Source of the DNA: Terriglobia bacterium
Lineage (GTDB): Bacteria > Acidobacteriota > Terriglobia > Bryobacterales > UBA6623
Length of the DNA: 64,000 nt
Assembly (NCBI GenBank): GCA_009841225.1
Contig: VXMF01000013.1
Span: 124,001-188,000 of the forward strand
Direction of reading: 5' to 3'
A model generated the notes under the pieces. It made no database searches and was not told where the DNA came from. It saw nothing but the letters and a program-made list of their open reading frames with translations. Made by a program: the position numbers and the translations under genes. This document shows, piece by piece, positions 8,511-17,553 of this stretch; position 1 is the first letter of the stretch, and every line of letters starts with the position of its first letter.

Positions 8511-9184
8511 CTCAGCACGAGCACTTCAAGCAGCGAGTCCCGCTTGAGGAAGAAATGAACGGAGCGGAATTGCGGGAACTCGAACTCCAAGTCGCGGGGC
8601 GTGAAGACCTGGCGCGGCCGGCGGCGCCCGACTTCGCGCAGCTTCAGAGAAGTGTGGGAGCTAACCGCGCCATCAAGAATCGAGATCGTGCCATCTTCGC
8701 TGGGTTCCTGAAATATGCAAAACATGACGGCATTCGGCAAGACGATCCTGCCCAGATGAGCGATCGTGCTCTGCATGACCGGGCGATCAAGTTGCTGCAA
8801 CACGTCCCATGCCAGCACGGCGTGAAAGCTGCGAGGAGCAAAGTCGAGATACTGCCGGACGAAGCGATCCGCAGCGCGCCGCGATACCTCGCCGTCGTGG
8901 CTCGCCAGCGTCGGCCGCGCCTCGTCGTAGCCTGTCACCAAGCTCGCGAAGTGCAAGTGGTGGCCCAGCTCTCCCAGTTGCGCGGTCGTCTCCTGCGACA
9001 GCATGCCCAGGTCTAGAATGTTCAGGTTCCGGGCATCGCGCAGGTGCTGAAAGAAAAACTCGACACCGTGGCTGCTACGTGAACTCGGGCCGCTCTCATC
9101 GCGATCCGGGGGTGCCGCGCCGGACGCTACCGACAGGGCGTCAGCCGCCGAGCGGTTCGCTTTGCGACGGGACCACAAAGACAC
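8507..9184 (-). CDS. Class I methyltransferase-like protein
   Basis: A 225-residue protein starting at GTG. Residues near 55-60 form NILDLG, a motif-I-like strand and turn of the Rossmann SAM-binding fold. Later SFHAVLAWDVLQQLDRP fits motif IV and its following helix. The glycine loop is degenerate (LGMLSQETTAQLGELG), so SAM binding is likely but not assured. The first 40 residues are basic and low in order. It overlaps the downstream TPR gene by 4 bp and lies 39 bp after bactofilin, so the three are probably co-transcribed. Confidence 0.6.
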   Translation of the reverse strand: MSLWSRRKANRSAADALSVASGAAPPDRDESGPSSRSSHGVEFFFQHLRDARNLNILDLGMLSQETTAQLGELGHHLHFASLVTGYDEARPTLASHDGEVSRRAADRFVRQYLDFAPRSFHAVLAWDVLQQLDRPVMQSTIAHLGRIVLPNAVMFCIFQEPSEDGTISILDGAVSSHTSLKLREVGRRRPRQVFTPRDLEFEFPQFRSVHFFLKRDSLLEVLVLS

Positions 9185-9223
9185 GCTCGATACAAGCCTC
9201 CGGTCTCAGCCGGCCAAACCCCG

Positions 9224-9928
9224 TCAAGGTTTTGTCAGCGGCCGCTGCGGGATTGCCGGCGTAGGAACTGGATTCGATGAGGCCGGCTTGACCGCAGGGG
9301 CGGGCTTGAGCGGCGCTGGTGCCGCTGGCGAAGCGGGCGGTTTCTGTTCCGGTTTCTTCGCGGGTGGCGGAGCCGGCTGCAGGGCCGATGCGGGCTTGGC
9401 TGGCGGGGCGGGCGGTTTCAGCTCTGCCTCCGCTTTCTTCTCAGGCGGCGGGGCCGGCGCAGGCTTGGCCTGATGCACCGAGCTGCTACCAACGAAGACC
9501 GCACCGTCATGGATCTCAAGACGGCGCGTGATCAAATCGCCCTTAAAGCGTCCGGTATTGGAAATCTCCACCTTCTCGCTGGCATTGATCTTGCCTTCCA
9601 CATGGCCGCGAATCAGGACCGAATGGGCCTCGATCGTGGCGCGCACCTTGCTCTCCGAGCCAATTACCACGGCGTGCTTCGGAACGGAAATGGAGCCGTC
9701 GACCGCACCATCCACCAAGAAGTCCTCGTCGCTGTGGATCTCGCCCTTGAAACTGATCGATTGTCCGATGCGCGATGTGCCCGCGCTAGGCGTCGCCGGC
9801 GAGGGGGCGGCGGGTTTGGCCGGCGCTGCCGGGGGTCGTGGCGGGGCCTCGCTCGGTCTGGCGCTGGCCCGGCTCGCCGACGCAAGCGTCTCCGCGCCGT
9901 TGGATTGGTCTTCTTTGCGGCCCCACAT
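9224..9928 (-). CDS. Bactofilin
   Basis: Polymer-forming cytoskeletal protein. The central domain (roughly residues 50-155) is the right-handed beta-helix of the bactofilin family, with short repeating strands such as FKGEIHSDEDFLVDGAVDGS, VVIGSESKVRATIEA and VEGKINASEKVEI. It is flanked by Pro/Ala/Lys-rich disordered tails, the C-terminal one about 80 residues long. The start chosen (MWGRKEDQ) gives 234 residues; an upstream in-frame ATG would add 12. Bactofilins usually organise envelope growth, so the following TPR protein may be a partner. That link is inferred from neighbourhood only. Confidence 0.9.
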   Translation of the reverse strand: MWGRKEDQSNGAETLASASRASARPSEAPPRPPAAPAKPAAPSPATPSAGTSRIGQSISFKGEIHSDEDFLVDGAVDGSISVPKHAVVIGSESKVRATIEAHSVLIRGHVEGKINASEKVEISNTGRFKGDLITRRLEIHDGAVFVGSSSVHQAKPAPAPPPEKKAEAELKPPAPPAKPASALQPAPPPAKKPEQKPPASPAAPAPLKPAPAVKPASSNPVPTPAIPQRPLTKP

Positions 9929-10148
9929 CGTGTCTCTCGCTATTGTCTGATCTCCGCTCAGCAAGCTGCAGAGACTCTAGTATACCCATATGTGACAGAG
10001 ACTTGGACTCATCGGTCGCGGCACCCGCCCGCGCTCGCGCCGGTTGTCGGCCCGAGGGTGCCTCCGCAGCCACCTGGCGGGCGGTCCGGCGATCGCACCG
10101 CAGAGTAGTATGGGATACGTTCGCAAGTCCGGCGGCGATAAAGTCCTT

Positions 10149-11162
10149 ATGGATGCATTCAAGCTCACCCGCTCCCTGATCGATATCAATTCCGTGACTC
10201 CCAACGAAGGCGAGATCGGCAGTTTCCTGTTCGACTACTTGGAACCCTTGGCCCGGAGTTTCGGAGGCTCGATCGAAAGGCAGGAAGTCGAGTCCGGCCG
10301 ATACAACGTGTGGGCGTGGTGGGGCGAGCCGGAGGTGGTGTTCTCCACGCACATGGACACGGTGCCCCCGTTTATCCCGTCGAGCGAGGACAACGAGTTC
10401 ATCTGGGGGCGCGGGGCCTGCGACACGCACGGGATCGCCGCGGCCATGATCAAGGCCGTCGAGCGCCTGCTCGAGGAAGGCGAGCGCGGCCTGGGAATCC
10501 TGTTGGTCGTCGGCGAGGAGGTCGACGGGGCAGGGGCGCGCCATGCCAACCGCAACCCGCCGGCCGTGAAGTTCCTCATAAACGGCGAGCCGACCGAGAA
10601 CCTGCTCGCGCTGGCGTCTAAGGGCACGCTGGGCTTTAAGATCAAGGCCGCCGGGCGCGCTTGCCACTCGGCCTACCCGGAACTGGGCGATTCGGCGACA
10701 GAACTGCTGCTAGACAGGCTGAACCGTCTGCGCGAGCTGGAGTGGCCGTCCGATCCGTTGCTTGGCGAGACCACCGTCAACATCGGCACGTTGGACGCGG
10801 GCCCCGCGGCCAACATCATCTCGGACTACGCGTCAGCCTCCGTCGTGGTTCGCATCGTGGCAGACCTGGCGGAGACCGAGAAACTGGCCATGTCCGTTCT
10901 GGACGGTGTTGACGTCGAGGTTTTCTCTTACACGCCGGCCCTGCGGCTGCACGGGATCGAGGGTTTCGAAACGTCGATCGTCAAGTACACGACCGACATC
11001 CCCAAGCTGTCGGACTGGGGCCGGCCGCTGCTGATCGGCCCCGGATCGATTCACTACGCCCACACGGCGGAAGAACGCATACCGAAGCGGCAGATCGAAG
11101 AGGCGATCGAGATCTACGCTCGGCTGGCCCGCTCTCTGAAGGCTTCCGGCGGGCCGGCTTGA
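10149..11162 (+). CDS. M20-family metallopeptidase / ArgE-DapE-like deacylase
   Basis: Di-zinc aminoacylase/deacylase fold, 337 residues. Metal and catalytic motifs follow in order: STHMDTVPP (His, Asp), GRGACDTHG (bridging Asp), VVGEEVDGAGA (catalytic Glu then metal Glu) and INGEPTEN. The dimerisation lid starts near CHSAYPELGDSA. The start MDAFKLTRS is preferred because family similarity begins there; upstream in-frame ATGs at 10044 and 10110 add only unrelated residues. It is shorter than full ArgE (about 380). Substrate unknown; acetylornithine- or succinyl-diaminopimelate-like amides are the family's usual targets. The next gene, an amidohydrolase, starts 26 bp downstream. Confidence 0.85.
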   Translation: MDAFKLTRSLIDINSVTPNEGEIGSFLFDYLEPLARSFGGSIERQEVESGRYNVWAWWGEPEVVFSTHMDTVPPFIPSSEDNEFIWGRGACDTHGIAAAMIKAVERLLEEGERGLGILLVVGEEVDGAGARHANRNPPAVKFLINGEPTENLLALASKGTLGFKIKAAGRACHSAYPELGDSATELLLDRLNRLRELEWPSDPLLGETTVNIGTLDAGPAANIISDYASASVVVRIVADLAETEKLAMSVLDGVDVEVFSYTPALRLHGIEGFETSIVKYTTDIPKLSDWGRPLLIGPGSIHYAHTAEERIPKRQIEEAIEIYARLARSLKASGGPA

Positions 11163-11188
11163 CCCTGCGAGGCGCTTAGGCTGGATTC

Positions 11189-11935
11189 ATGCGGGGGCGA
11201 TTCCAAGTCTTCGACACGCACGCCCACCTCGGGCGGGCATTGCACTCCGGCCGGGTCGCGACCAAGGACGACATGCTGCACGGCATGGACGCCGCCGGGA
11301 TCGACCGGACCCTGCTCATCCCCTTCCCGGTGGTGGAAGACTTCCGTCGCGAGCACGACGAGATCGGGGACGCGCTGCGCTCGCACCCCGACAGGTTCGC
11401 AGGGGCGGCTTGCCTGAATCCGTTCGTCCCGGAGGACGAATTCCGCGCCGAAGTGCGGCGCTGCCGGGCGGAGTACGGATTTCGGGCCCTGAAGTTCCAG
11501 CCCCAGTACCAAGGCCTAAACCCGTTGTCCGAGCGCAGTGCGTTCTTGTTCGAGACAGCACTTGAGAACGGCTTGGTGCTGGTCTGCCACACGGGCACGG
11601 GAGCGCCGTTCGCCCTGCCGTCGCTGTACATCCACGCCGCCCGGCGTTACCCGAACCTCAAGATCGTGATCGGACACGCTGGCGGGGGCATCTACGCGCT
11701 GGAATCTGTCGTCGCGGCGCAAGTCTGCCCCAACATCTTTGTCGAACTCTCCACGCTCACGCCGCACGCGGTCCTGGAGGTGCTCCAACATGTCGGCTCG
11801 GACCGGCTGATGGCAGGCTCGGACCTGCCGGAGAGCCTGGAAACCGAGATCAGCAAGATCGAGGGGCTGCCAATTTCCGATGCCGACAAGCGCAGGATCC
11901 TTTGGCAGACCCCGGTGAAGGTATTCGGAAACTGA
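11189..11935 (+). CDS. Amidohydrolase (amidohydrolase_2 / TatD-like TIM barrel)
   Basis: Metal-dependent hydrolase of 248 residues. The barrel's metal ligands are visible: FDTHAHLG (HxH) at residues 8-15, CHTGTGAP, IGHAGGG and the late AGSDLPES Asp. This order fits amidohydrolase_2 proteins (decarboxylases or lactonases); no specific substrate signature is recognised. It is likely co-transcribed with the M20 peptidase 26 bp upstream. Confidence 0.82.
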   Translation: MRGRFQVFDTHAHLGRALHSGRVATKDDMLHGMDAAGIDRTLLIPFPVVEDFRREHDEIGDALRSHPDRFAGAACLNPFVPEDEFRAEVRRCRAEYGFRALKFQPQYQGLNPLSERSAFLFETALENGLVLVCHTGTGAPFALPSLYIHAARRYPNLKIVIGHAGGGIYALESVVAAQVCPNIFVELSTLTPHAVLEVLQHVGSDRLMAGSDLPESLETEISKIEGLPISDADKRRILWQTPVKVFGN

Positions 11936-11969
11936 CCCCCAGCGGCGGGTCGCCACGGACTTGCGAGGT

Positions 11970-11998
11970 TTGATCGAACCGGCGGTCTTTGCGATACT
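11970..11998 (+). promoter_or_regulatory. Candidate sigma70 promoter of infA
   Basis: TTGATC at 11970-11975 and GATACT at 11993-11998 are separated by 17 bp. They lie about 40 bp before the infA start, in the gap after the amidohydrolase. Match quality is moderate (4 of 6 at each box). Confidence 0.35.
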
Positions 11999-12036
11999 AG
12001 GGACGGTCGCTTCGGCACGAAACAATCAGGAACTGC

Positions 12037-12258
12037 ATGGCTAAGGAAGAGGGCATCGAGGTCACCGGCACGATCATCGAGCGTCACCCCGGCGGCATCT
12101 TCAGCGTCGAACTCGACGACAAGCACAAAGTGCTCGCCCAGATCGCAGGCAAGTTGCGCAAGCATCGCATACGCATCCTCACGGGAGACCGGGTCAACGT
12201 CGAGCTGTCGCCTTATGACCTGACCCGTGGCAGGATCGTCTATCGCTACCGCAGCTGA
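12037..12258 (+). CDS. infA: Translation initiation factor IF-1
   Basis: Single S1/OB-fold protein of 73 residues that binds the 30S A site during initiation. It opens [15 protein letters not shown] and has the conserved [19 protein letters not shown] and [18 protein letters not shown] segments in canonical order. Full length. Here it is separate from the ribosomal protein operon, next to sixA. Confidence 0.97.
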   Translation: MAKEEGIEVTGTIIERHPGGIFSVELDDKHKVLAQIAGKLRKHRIRILTGDRVNVELSPYDLTRGRIVYRYRS

Positions 12259-12320
12259 GCGGGCCGCCGGCAGCGCGGAGGCATGTGCTTCCCGGATCGA
12301 TCCACGCTAGGCTGTAGCCG

Positions 12321-12806
12321 ATGATCCTGTACGTGCTTCGCCACGCGATCGCCGAAGAGCCGAGGCCGGGCCAGTCGGATTCCACCCGCCAGCTCACCGA
12401 GACCGGCCGCAGCAGGTGCCGACGCGTCCTTGCCCACGCCAAGCGCGTGAAGGTGCAGCCACAGAACATCCTGACAAGCCCGTATGACCGCGCCGCACAA
12501 ACCGCCGAAATCGCTAAGGCCGAACTGGGCTTTGATCGCGAGCTCATCACATCGAACGCGCTGCTCCCATTCGTGAGCGTACAGGACCTGTGGAACGAGA
12601 TCCGCGACTATGCCGCAGGCGGCGACGTGATGGTTGTGGGCCACAATCCGCAATTGAGCATGCTGGTCGTTTGGTTGCTAGGCGGAAGGGCGGACGCGTT
12701 GTGGCTTAAGAAGTCCGGTCTCGTGGCGCTCGACATCGGCGGGGCCGGGCCGCACCCGCGGGCCGAACTTTCATGGCTGCTGACTCCGGGTTCGGTGGGG
12801 CGCTGA
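12321..12806 (+). CDS. sixA: Phosphohistidine phosphatase SixA-like
   Basis: Histidine phosphatase superfamily, 161 residues. The RHA catalytic motif is at residues 7-9 (YVLRHAIAEE) and the second catalytic His lies in VGHNPQLSMLV. The short length and lack of a cap match SixA, which dephosphorylates histidine phosphotransfer domains, rather than phosphoglycerate mutase. No histidine kinase is in the window. Followed 39 bp later by a methyltransferase gene. Confidence 0.88.
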   Translation: MILYVLRHAIAEEPRPGQSDSTRQLTETGRSRCRRVLAHAKRVKVQPQNILTSPYDRAAQTAEIAKAELGFDRELITSNALLPFVSVQDLWNEIRDYAAGGDVMVVGHNPQLSMLVVWLLGGRADALWLKKSGLVALDIGGAGPHPRAELSWLLTPGSVGR

Positions 12807-12845
12807 CCGGGAGCCGGCCTGCCGCGTCCCGCGGTCCTATCGTCC

Positions 12846-13484
12846 ATGGCGCGTAGCTTTGCGGACCTCCACCTTCCGCTGGCGCGGTTCTTCCGCAGCC
12901 GGCGGCTGCGCCGCTTCGCCGAGAGCTTCCAGCTGGACCGGCAGACCAAGGTGCTAGACCTTGGGGGAGCCGAGTACTACTGGCCGTGGCTGAAGGTGCG
13001 GCCTCGCGTGACCGTGGCGAACTTCGAGGAGCGCGATCTGAAAAAGGTGGATCTCGACTGGGTCCGAGCCGACGGCCGCAAACTGCCATTCCAAGACGGT
13101 GCGTTTGATGTCGTGTATTGCAACTCTGTGCTCGAGCACTTGCCCAACGAGGCCAGCCGCAACGCCCTGGCGCGAGAGGTGGCGCGCGTCGGCCGCGGTT
13201 ACAGCGTGCAGACGCCAAACCGCTGGTTCCCGGTCGATGCTCACACCCTGACGCCCGCGTTCCACTTCCTGCCCAAGCGCTGGCAGTCGCGGCTCGCGCG
13301 CAATTTCACCCTCTGGGGCAGGCTGCAGCGACCCACGCTCGCCGAGGCGCGGGGCTTTGTCGAGAACATCTGCCTGCTGACGGCGCGAGACCTGCAACGG
13401 CTCTTCCCCGATGCAGTGATCGAGCGGGAACGCTTCCTCGGCCTGACCAAGTCAGTGATCGCCGTTCGCCAGCAGCGCCGGTAG
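12846..13484 (+). CDS. Class I SAM-dependent methyltransferase (type 11)
   Basis: A 212-residue protein with a clear motif I (KVLDLGGAEYYWPWL), an acidic strand-2 residue (NFEERD) and motif IV (GAFDVVYCNSVLEHLPNE), then SVQTPNRWFPVDAH. This matches methyltransferases that act on small molecules or sugar/lipid precursors. The 3' end overlaps the convergent HAD phosphatase gene by 33 bp. Confidence 0.82.
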   Translation: MARSFADLHLPLARFFRSRRLRRFAESFQLDRQTKVLDLGGAEYYWPWLKVRPRVTVANFEERDLKKVDLDWVRADGRKLPFQDGAFDVVYCNSVLEHLPNEASRNALAREVARVGRGYSVQTPNRWFPVDAHTLTPAFHFLPKRWQSRLARNFTLWGRLQRPTLAEARGFVENICLLTARDLQRLFPDAVIERERFLGLTKSVIAVRQQRR

Positions 13485-14231
13485 ACCGCAGGCGGAGTCG
13501 AGCACCCAGTCGGGGCGCTCGTCGCCGTCCAGATCGCTGGGCCGGAACTTCCCGGTCCGGACCAAGGCCGAGCGCAGGCCGGCGCGCCGGGCTCCCAGCA
13601 CGTCCACGCGGAGGTCATCGCCGATCATCAGCAGTTCTTCCGGAGGGAGCCCCATGCGCGCGGCTGCCTGCAAGAAGAAGTCCTCGCTGGGCTTGCCCAT
13701 CACGGTGGCTGTGCAGCCGGTAGCGCATTCCAGGGCGGCCACGAACGGAGCGACGTCCAAGTTGGCCCCGTCGGACGATTGCCAGAAGCGGGTCAGTCCC
13801 AGCGCGACCAAGCGGCGCTCGGGACGGCCGTGCAGCAGGCGGAAAGCCTGGTTGAGCCGATGGTAGTCCCAAGCCGCGCCGAGGTCCCCGATCACCACAT
13901 AGCCGACGGCATCGTCATCAGCCGCCTCCAAGCCGGCGAACTCGGCGCGAGTGCCGTCTGGAACGAAGAGCGCGGCCGTCCCGCCCCCCCTGCTGCGAAT
14001 CCAATCGGCCGTGGCGACCGAGGGCGTGAGAATGTCTCCGGGCGCGGCCCTGATGCCGAATCTGGCGAGCTTCGCGACCAGGGCGCCGCGAGGTCGCGAG
14101 GTGGTGTTGGTCACAAACAGCGTGGCAACGCCGCTGCGCCGCACCTCCTCGACGGCGCCAGCGGCGCCGGGAATGGGATCCTCGCCGTTGTAGAGCACGC
14201 CGTCGAGATCGAACAGCACCCCGCGAATCAT
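13452..14231 (-). CDS. HAD-family phosphatase, NagD / LHPP-like
   Basis: C2-cap HAD hydrolase of 259 residues. Motif I is FDLDGVLYNG (nucleophile D8, acid D10), motif II VTNTTSRP, the motif III Lys lies around MGKPSEDFF, and motif IV is MIGDDLRVDVLGA. This pattern fits the NagD/4-nitrophenylphosphatase group and especially the LHPP (phospholysine/phosphohistidine phosphatase) branch. That is notable because a SixA phosphohistidine phosphatase lies 0.6 kb away. Substrate is not proven. Convergent with the methyltransferase gene, overlapping by 33 bp. Confidence 0.85.
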   Translation of the reverse strand: MIRGVLFDLDGVLYNGEDPIPGAAGAVEEVRRSGVATLFVTNTTSRPRGALVAKLARFGIRAAPGDILTPSVATADWIRSRGGGTAALFVPDGTRAEFAGLEAADDDAVGYVVIGDLGAAWDYHRLNQAFRLLHGRPERRLVALGLTRFWQSSDGANLDVAPFVAALECATGCTATVMGKPSEDFFLQAAARMGLPPEELLMIGDDLRVDVLGARRAGLRSALVRTGKFRPSDLDGDERPDWVLDSACGLPALLANGDH

Positions 14232-14317
14232 CGGCTACAGGCTAGCGCAGAGGCCGGACTCACACCGGACTCGCAACGAGCCGAGCGGATTCAGGGCCGT
14301 TGCTAAACTGATCGTTT

Positions 14318-14331
14318 CTCGCTTAGGCGAG
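14318..14331 (+). other. Small hairpin just upstream of ilvD
   Basis: A perfect 5-bp stem (CTCGC / GCGAG) with a TTAG loop ends 7 nt before the ilvD ATG. It occupies the place where a Shine-Dalgarno would be, and none is visible. It may affect translation of ilvD; it could also be chance in GC-rich DNA. Confidence 0.25.
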
Positions 14332-14338
14332 TCAACCC

Positions 14339-16018
14339 ATGTCGAATCCACTCAAACACGCAAGCGCAACCATCACCGATGGACGGGACCGGGCGCCGGC
14401 TCGCTCGATGTTCAAGGCGATCGGCTTCGGCGACGAAGATCTGGCCAAGCCGATCATCGGCATCGCCAACACTTGGATCGAGACGATGCCGTGCAACTTC
14501 AACCTGCGGGACTTGGCCGTGAAGGTCAAGGAAGGCGTCCGGGCCGCGGGGGGCACGCCGATGGAGTTCAACACCATCGCCGTGAGCGACGGCATCACCA
14601 TGGGCACCGAGGGGATGAAGGGGTCGCTGGTCAGCCGCGAGATTGTCGCGGACTCGATCGAGTTGGCCGGCCGCAGCTACATGTTTGACGGCATCATCGC
14701 GCTGGTGGCCTGCGACAAGACCATCCCTGGCGGCGCGATGGGGCTCGCGCGGGTGAACGTGCCGTCAGTGCTGCTCTACGGCGGTTCCATCCTGCCGGGC
14801 CAGGTCAACGGCGTCGATATCACCATCCAGGACGTGTTCGAGGCGGTCGGGGCGCATGCGGCGGGCAAGATCAGCGACGAGGAGTTGCTAGCCATCGAAG
14901 ATCATGCCTGCCCCGGCGCCGGCGCATGCGGCGGGCAGTACACAGCCAATACGATGGCCACGGCCATGGAGATCATCGGCATCTCGCCCATGGGCAGCGC
15001 GAGCATTCCGGCCGTCGACCCGCGCAAAGATGACGCGGGCTACCAAGCGGGCCTGGTCCTGATGGACGCGCTGAAGGCAAACCGCCGGCCGCGCGACATC
15101 ATGAACCGCAAGGCGTTCGAAAACGCCATCGCCAGCGTGGCCGCCACTGGCGGTTCCACGAACGCCGTGCTTCACCTGCTCGCCCTGGCCAAGGACTGCG
15201 AGGTCGACCTCACGATCGACGATTTCGACGCCATCAGCGAGCGGACGCCCCTGCTGGTAGACCTCAAGCCGGGCGGCAGGTACGTGGCCGCCGACGTGGA
15301 CAAGGCCGGCGGCATCCAGCTCATCGCACGGAGGCTCGTCGAGGGCGGCTATGCGGATGGAGCGCAGACCACGGTCACCGGCAAGTCGCTCGCGGATGCC
15401 AGCGCGACCGCGACAGAGACCCCCGGGCAAGACGTCATCCGGGCGGTCGGCGATCCGATCAAGCCGACCGGAGGGTTGGTGATCCTGAAAGGCAATCTCG
15501 CGCCCGAGGGCGGAGTGGTGAAGGTCGCGGGCAGCGACCACCTCAAGCATCGCGGCCCGGCCAAGGTGTTTGAGAACGAGGAGTCGGCCATGCAGGCTGT
15601 TACCAGCGGGTCGATCAAGGATGGCGACGTGCTGGTCATCCGCTACGAAGGCCCGGCCGGGGGACCCGGGATGCGCGAGATGCTGGGCGTCACCGCCGCA
15701 ATCGTCGGTGCAGGACTGGGCGAGACCGTGGCGCTGCTCACCGACGGCAGGTTCAGCGGGGCCACCCGGGGGCTCATGGTGGGCCATGTCGCTCCAGAAG
15801 CGGCTCGCAACGGACCGATCGCGGCGGTCAGGGACGGCGACATCGTGGTGATCGACTGCGCGCAGCGCGGCTTGAACGTCGAAGTGTCCGACGAGGAGCT
15901 GGCGGCTAGGCTCGCAGCACTGGAAGCGCAGCCGGTTCGCTACGCTTCGGGCGTCTTCGCCAAGTATGCGAAGCTCGTCTCGTCATCGTCCCAAGGGGCC
16001 ATCACGCACCCGCTCTAG
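14339..16018 (+). CDS. ilvD: Dihydroxy-acid dehydratase
   Basis: Fe-S dehydratase of valine, leucine and isoleucine synthesis (dihydroxyacid to 2-oxoacid). Complete at 559 residues. Cluster Cys motifs are [11 protein letters not shown] and [19 protein letters not shown]. Other family landmarks are the NRPRDIM region, [12 protein letters not shown], and [12 protein letters not shown] followed by [11 protein letters not shown]. No ilvB/C or leu genes are adjacent. It converges on thrC with a strong hairpin between. Confidence 0.97.
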   Translation: MSNPLKHASATITDGRDRAPARSMFKAIGFGDEDLAKPIIGIANTWIETMPCNFNLRDLAVKVKEGVRAAGGTPMEFNTIAVSDGITMGTEGMKGSLVSREIVADSIELAGRSYMFDGIIALVACDKTIPGGAMGLARVNVPSVLLYGGSILPGQVNGVDITIQDVFEAVGAHAAGKISDEELLAIEDHACPGAGACGGQYTANTMATAMEIIGISPMGSASIPAVDPRKDDAGYQAGLVLMDALKANRRPRDIMNRKAFENAIASVAATGGSTNAVLHLLALAKDCEVDLTIDDFDAISERTPLLVDLKPGGRYVAADVDKAGGIQLIARRLVEGGYADGAQTTVTGKSLADASATATETPGQDVIRAVGDPIKPTGGLVILKGNLAPEGGVVKVAGSDHLKHRGPAKVFENEESAMQAVTSGSIKDGDVLVIRYEGPAGGPGMREMLGVTAAIVGAGLGETVALLTDGRFSGATRGLMVGHVAPEAARNGPIAAVRDGDIVVIDCAQRGLNVEVSDEELAARLAALEAQPVRYASGVFAKYAKLVSSSSQGAITHPL

Positions 16019-16027
16019 GCGACGCTG

Positions 16028-16051
16028 GGGTGGCGGAGGCCTCCGCGACCC
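16028..16051. terminator. Bidirectional terminator-like hairpin between ilvD and thrC
   Basis: GGGT, one mismatch, then the perfect palindrome GCGGAGGCCTCCGC, a mismatch and ACCC. It forms a GC-rich stem 9 bp after the ilvD stop and 19 bp before the thrC stop. Lacking a U tract, it may pause or insulate the convergent transcripts instead of being a classic intrinsic terminator. Confidence 0.45.
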
Positions 16052-16069
16052 AATTGCAAGGCCGGCGCA

Positions 16070-17383
16070 TCACCGATCCGCCGACCGCAGCAGCAGATCC
16101 TTGATCCCTACCCGATCGTTAGGCACCGTCACGGGCGCGTTCCCGAAAGTCGACTCGATCGGCTCGCCCGAAGGAGTCTTCAGCTGCCCCGAGTGGTAGT
16201 GGTAGACGTAATCCGGATCTTTCAGCAGGTGCCCGGTCAGGATGGCCGACACGTCTGCGTCCGGCTCGACGGTCCCCGCTCGCACCAGCTTCCGGATTCC
16301 GGCCAGCGTCGCCGCCGAGGCCGGCTCCGAGCCGATCCCGCAGCGACCGATCACCGCCTTGGCGTCGGCGATTTCCTGTTCCGTGACGGACTCCACGACA
16401 CCCGACAGCCCCTTGACCTCAGACTCTGCCTTGCGCCAAGACACCGGATCGCCGATGCGGATCGCAGTTGCCAGCGTTTCGGGCTCGCGCACGGCCTGGA
16501 GTGCACCGCCCTCGCGAAACAACCGCTCAAACGGGGCCGAGCCGACGGCTTGCACCACGGCGACGCGCGGCAGGGCATCGATCAAGCCCGCGGCGTGCAG
16601 CTCGCGCAAGCCCTTCCCCAAGGCGCTAATGTTGCCCAGATTGCCTCCGGGCAACACGATCCAGTCCGGCACTCGCCAGCCGCGCTGTTCGAGCATCTCG
16701 ATCACGATCGACTTCTGGCCCTCGATGCGGAACGGGTTCACCGAATTGAGCAAGTAGATGCCGATCTCAGCTGCAAGCTCCCGGACCAAGCCGAGAATCT
16801 GATCGAAGTTGGCCTCCACTTGAATGGTGAGAGCTCCGTATTCCAGTGCCTGCGCCAGCTTTCCGTAGGCGATGTTGCCCGCGGGCAGGAAGATCACTGC
16901 CTGCATGCCGCTAGCCGCTGCATAAGCGGCGAGCGAAGCCGAGGTGTTGCCGGTCGAGACGCAGGCCACGCGTCGCATGCCTAGGATCGCGGCCTGCGTA
17001 ACCCCCGCGGTCATGCCGTTGTCCTTGAAGGACGCGGTCGGGTTGTATCCCTGGTGCTTGAACTGCAAGCCTGCAAGCCCGGCGTATTCCGCAGCTCTTG
17101 GGGCGTCGAACAGTGGCGTGTTGCCTTCCGGCAGCGTTACGATCCGGGCTGTGTCGGCAACGAACGGCAGCATCTCCCGGAAACGCCAGACTCCGCTCAC
17201 ATCGACCGGGGCGAGGCTGGTACGCCGCCCCTGCCAGAGTGACTTCAGCCGCTCGGCATTCGCGTCTTCAAACGAGTTGACGACTTCCAGCAGGCTCCCG
17301 CAATCCCCGCAGGAATATACGATCTCGCTCAACCCATACCGCCTGCCGCAAGTGGGGGAGAAGCACGATAGGTACGGGGCCAT
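16070..17383 (-). CDS. thrC: Threonine synthase
   Basis: PLP enzyme converting O-phosphohomoserine to threonine. About 437 residues from the ATG at 17383; a TTG three codons earlier is possible. The N-terminus carries a zinc-ribbon-like CFSPTCGRRY...YSCGDCG element, common in the longer bacterial/plant-type branch. The PLP Lys lies in TASFKDNGM, and the phosphate-binding loop is VSTGNTSASLAAYAA. The GGNLGNISALGKG segment is also typical. Complete and alone: no homoserine kinase or dehydrogenase gene is next to it. Confidence 0.94.
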   Translation of the reverse strand: MAPYLSCFSPTCGRRYGLSEIVYSCGDCGSLLEVVNSFEDANAERLKSLWQGRRTSLAPVDVSGVWRFREMLPFVADTARIVTLPEGNTPLFDAPRAAEYAGLAGLQFKHQGYNPTASFKDNGMTAGVTQAAILGMRRVACVSTGNTSASLAAYAAASGMQAVIFLPAGNIAYGKLAQALEYGALTIQVEANFDQILGLVRELAAEIGIYLLNSVNPFRIEGQKSIVIEMLEQRGWRVPDWIVLPGGNLGNISALGKGLRELHAAGLIDALPRVAVVQAVGSAPFERLFREGGALQAVREPETLATAIRIGDPVSWRKAESEVKGLSGVVESVTEQEIADAKAVIGRCGIGSEPASAATLAGIRKLVRAGTVEPDADVSAILTGHLLKDPDYVYHYHSGQLKTPSGEPIESTFGNAPVTVPNDRVGIKDLLLRSADR

Positions 17384-17553
17384 GGCAGGCAAATCTCATC
17401 GTATCAGCGCCTGATCCAAACAATTGGCGCCACGCCGTCGCCCAAACGCCGACCGGCAGCGGAGCGTTCCACGTCAGGGAGGGGCGGAACGGAACAAGCG
17501 TTGACGCGACCGACGTTGCCGAGCACCACGCTCTTGCGCCAGAATCGTATCCG

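Noticed and set aside
9162..10108. Gly/Ala-rich frames opposite bactofilin
   Set aside because: They mirror the Pro/Ala-rich tails of bactofilin in antisense; no independent start or motif.
14888..15787. 299-codon frame antisense to ilvD
   Set aside because: ilvD is unmistakable on the plus strand; the antisense frame is a codon-bias artefact.
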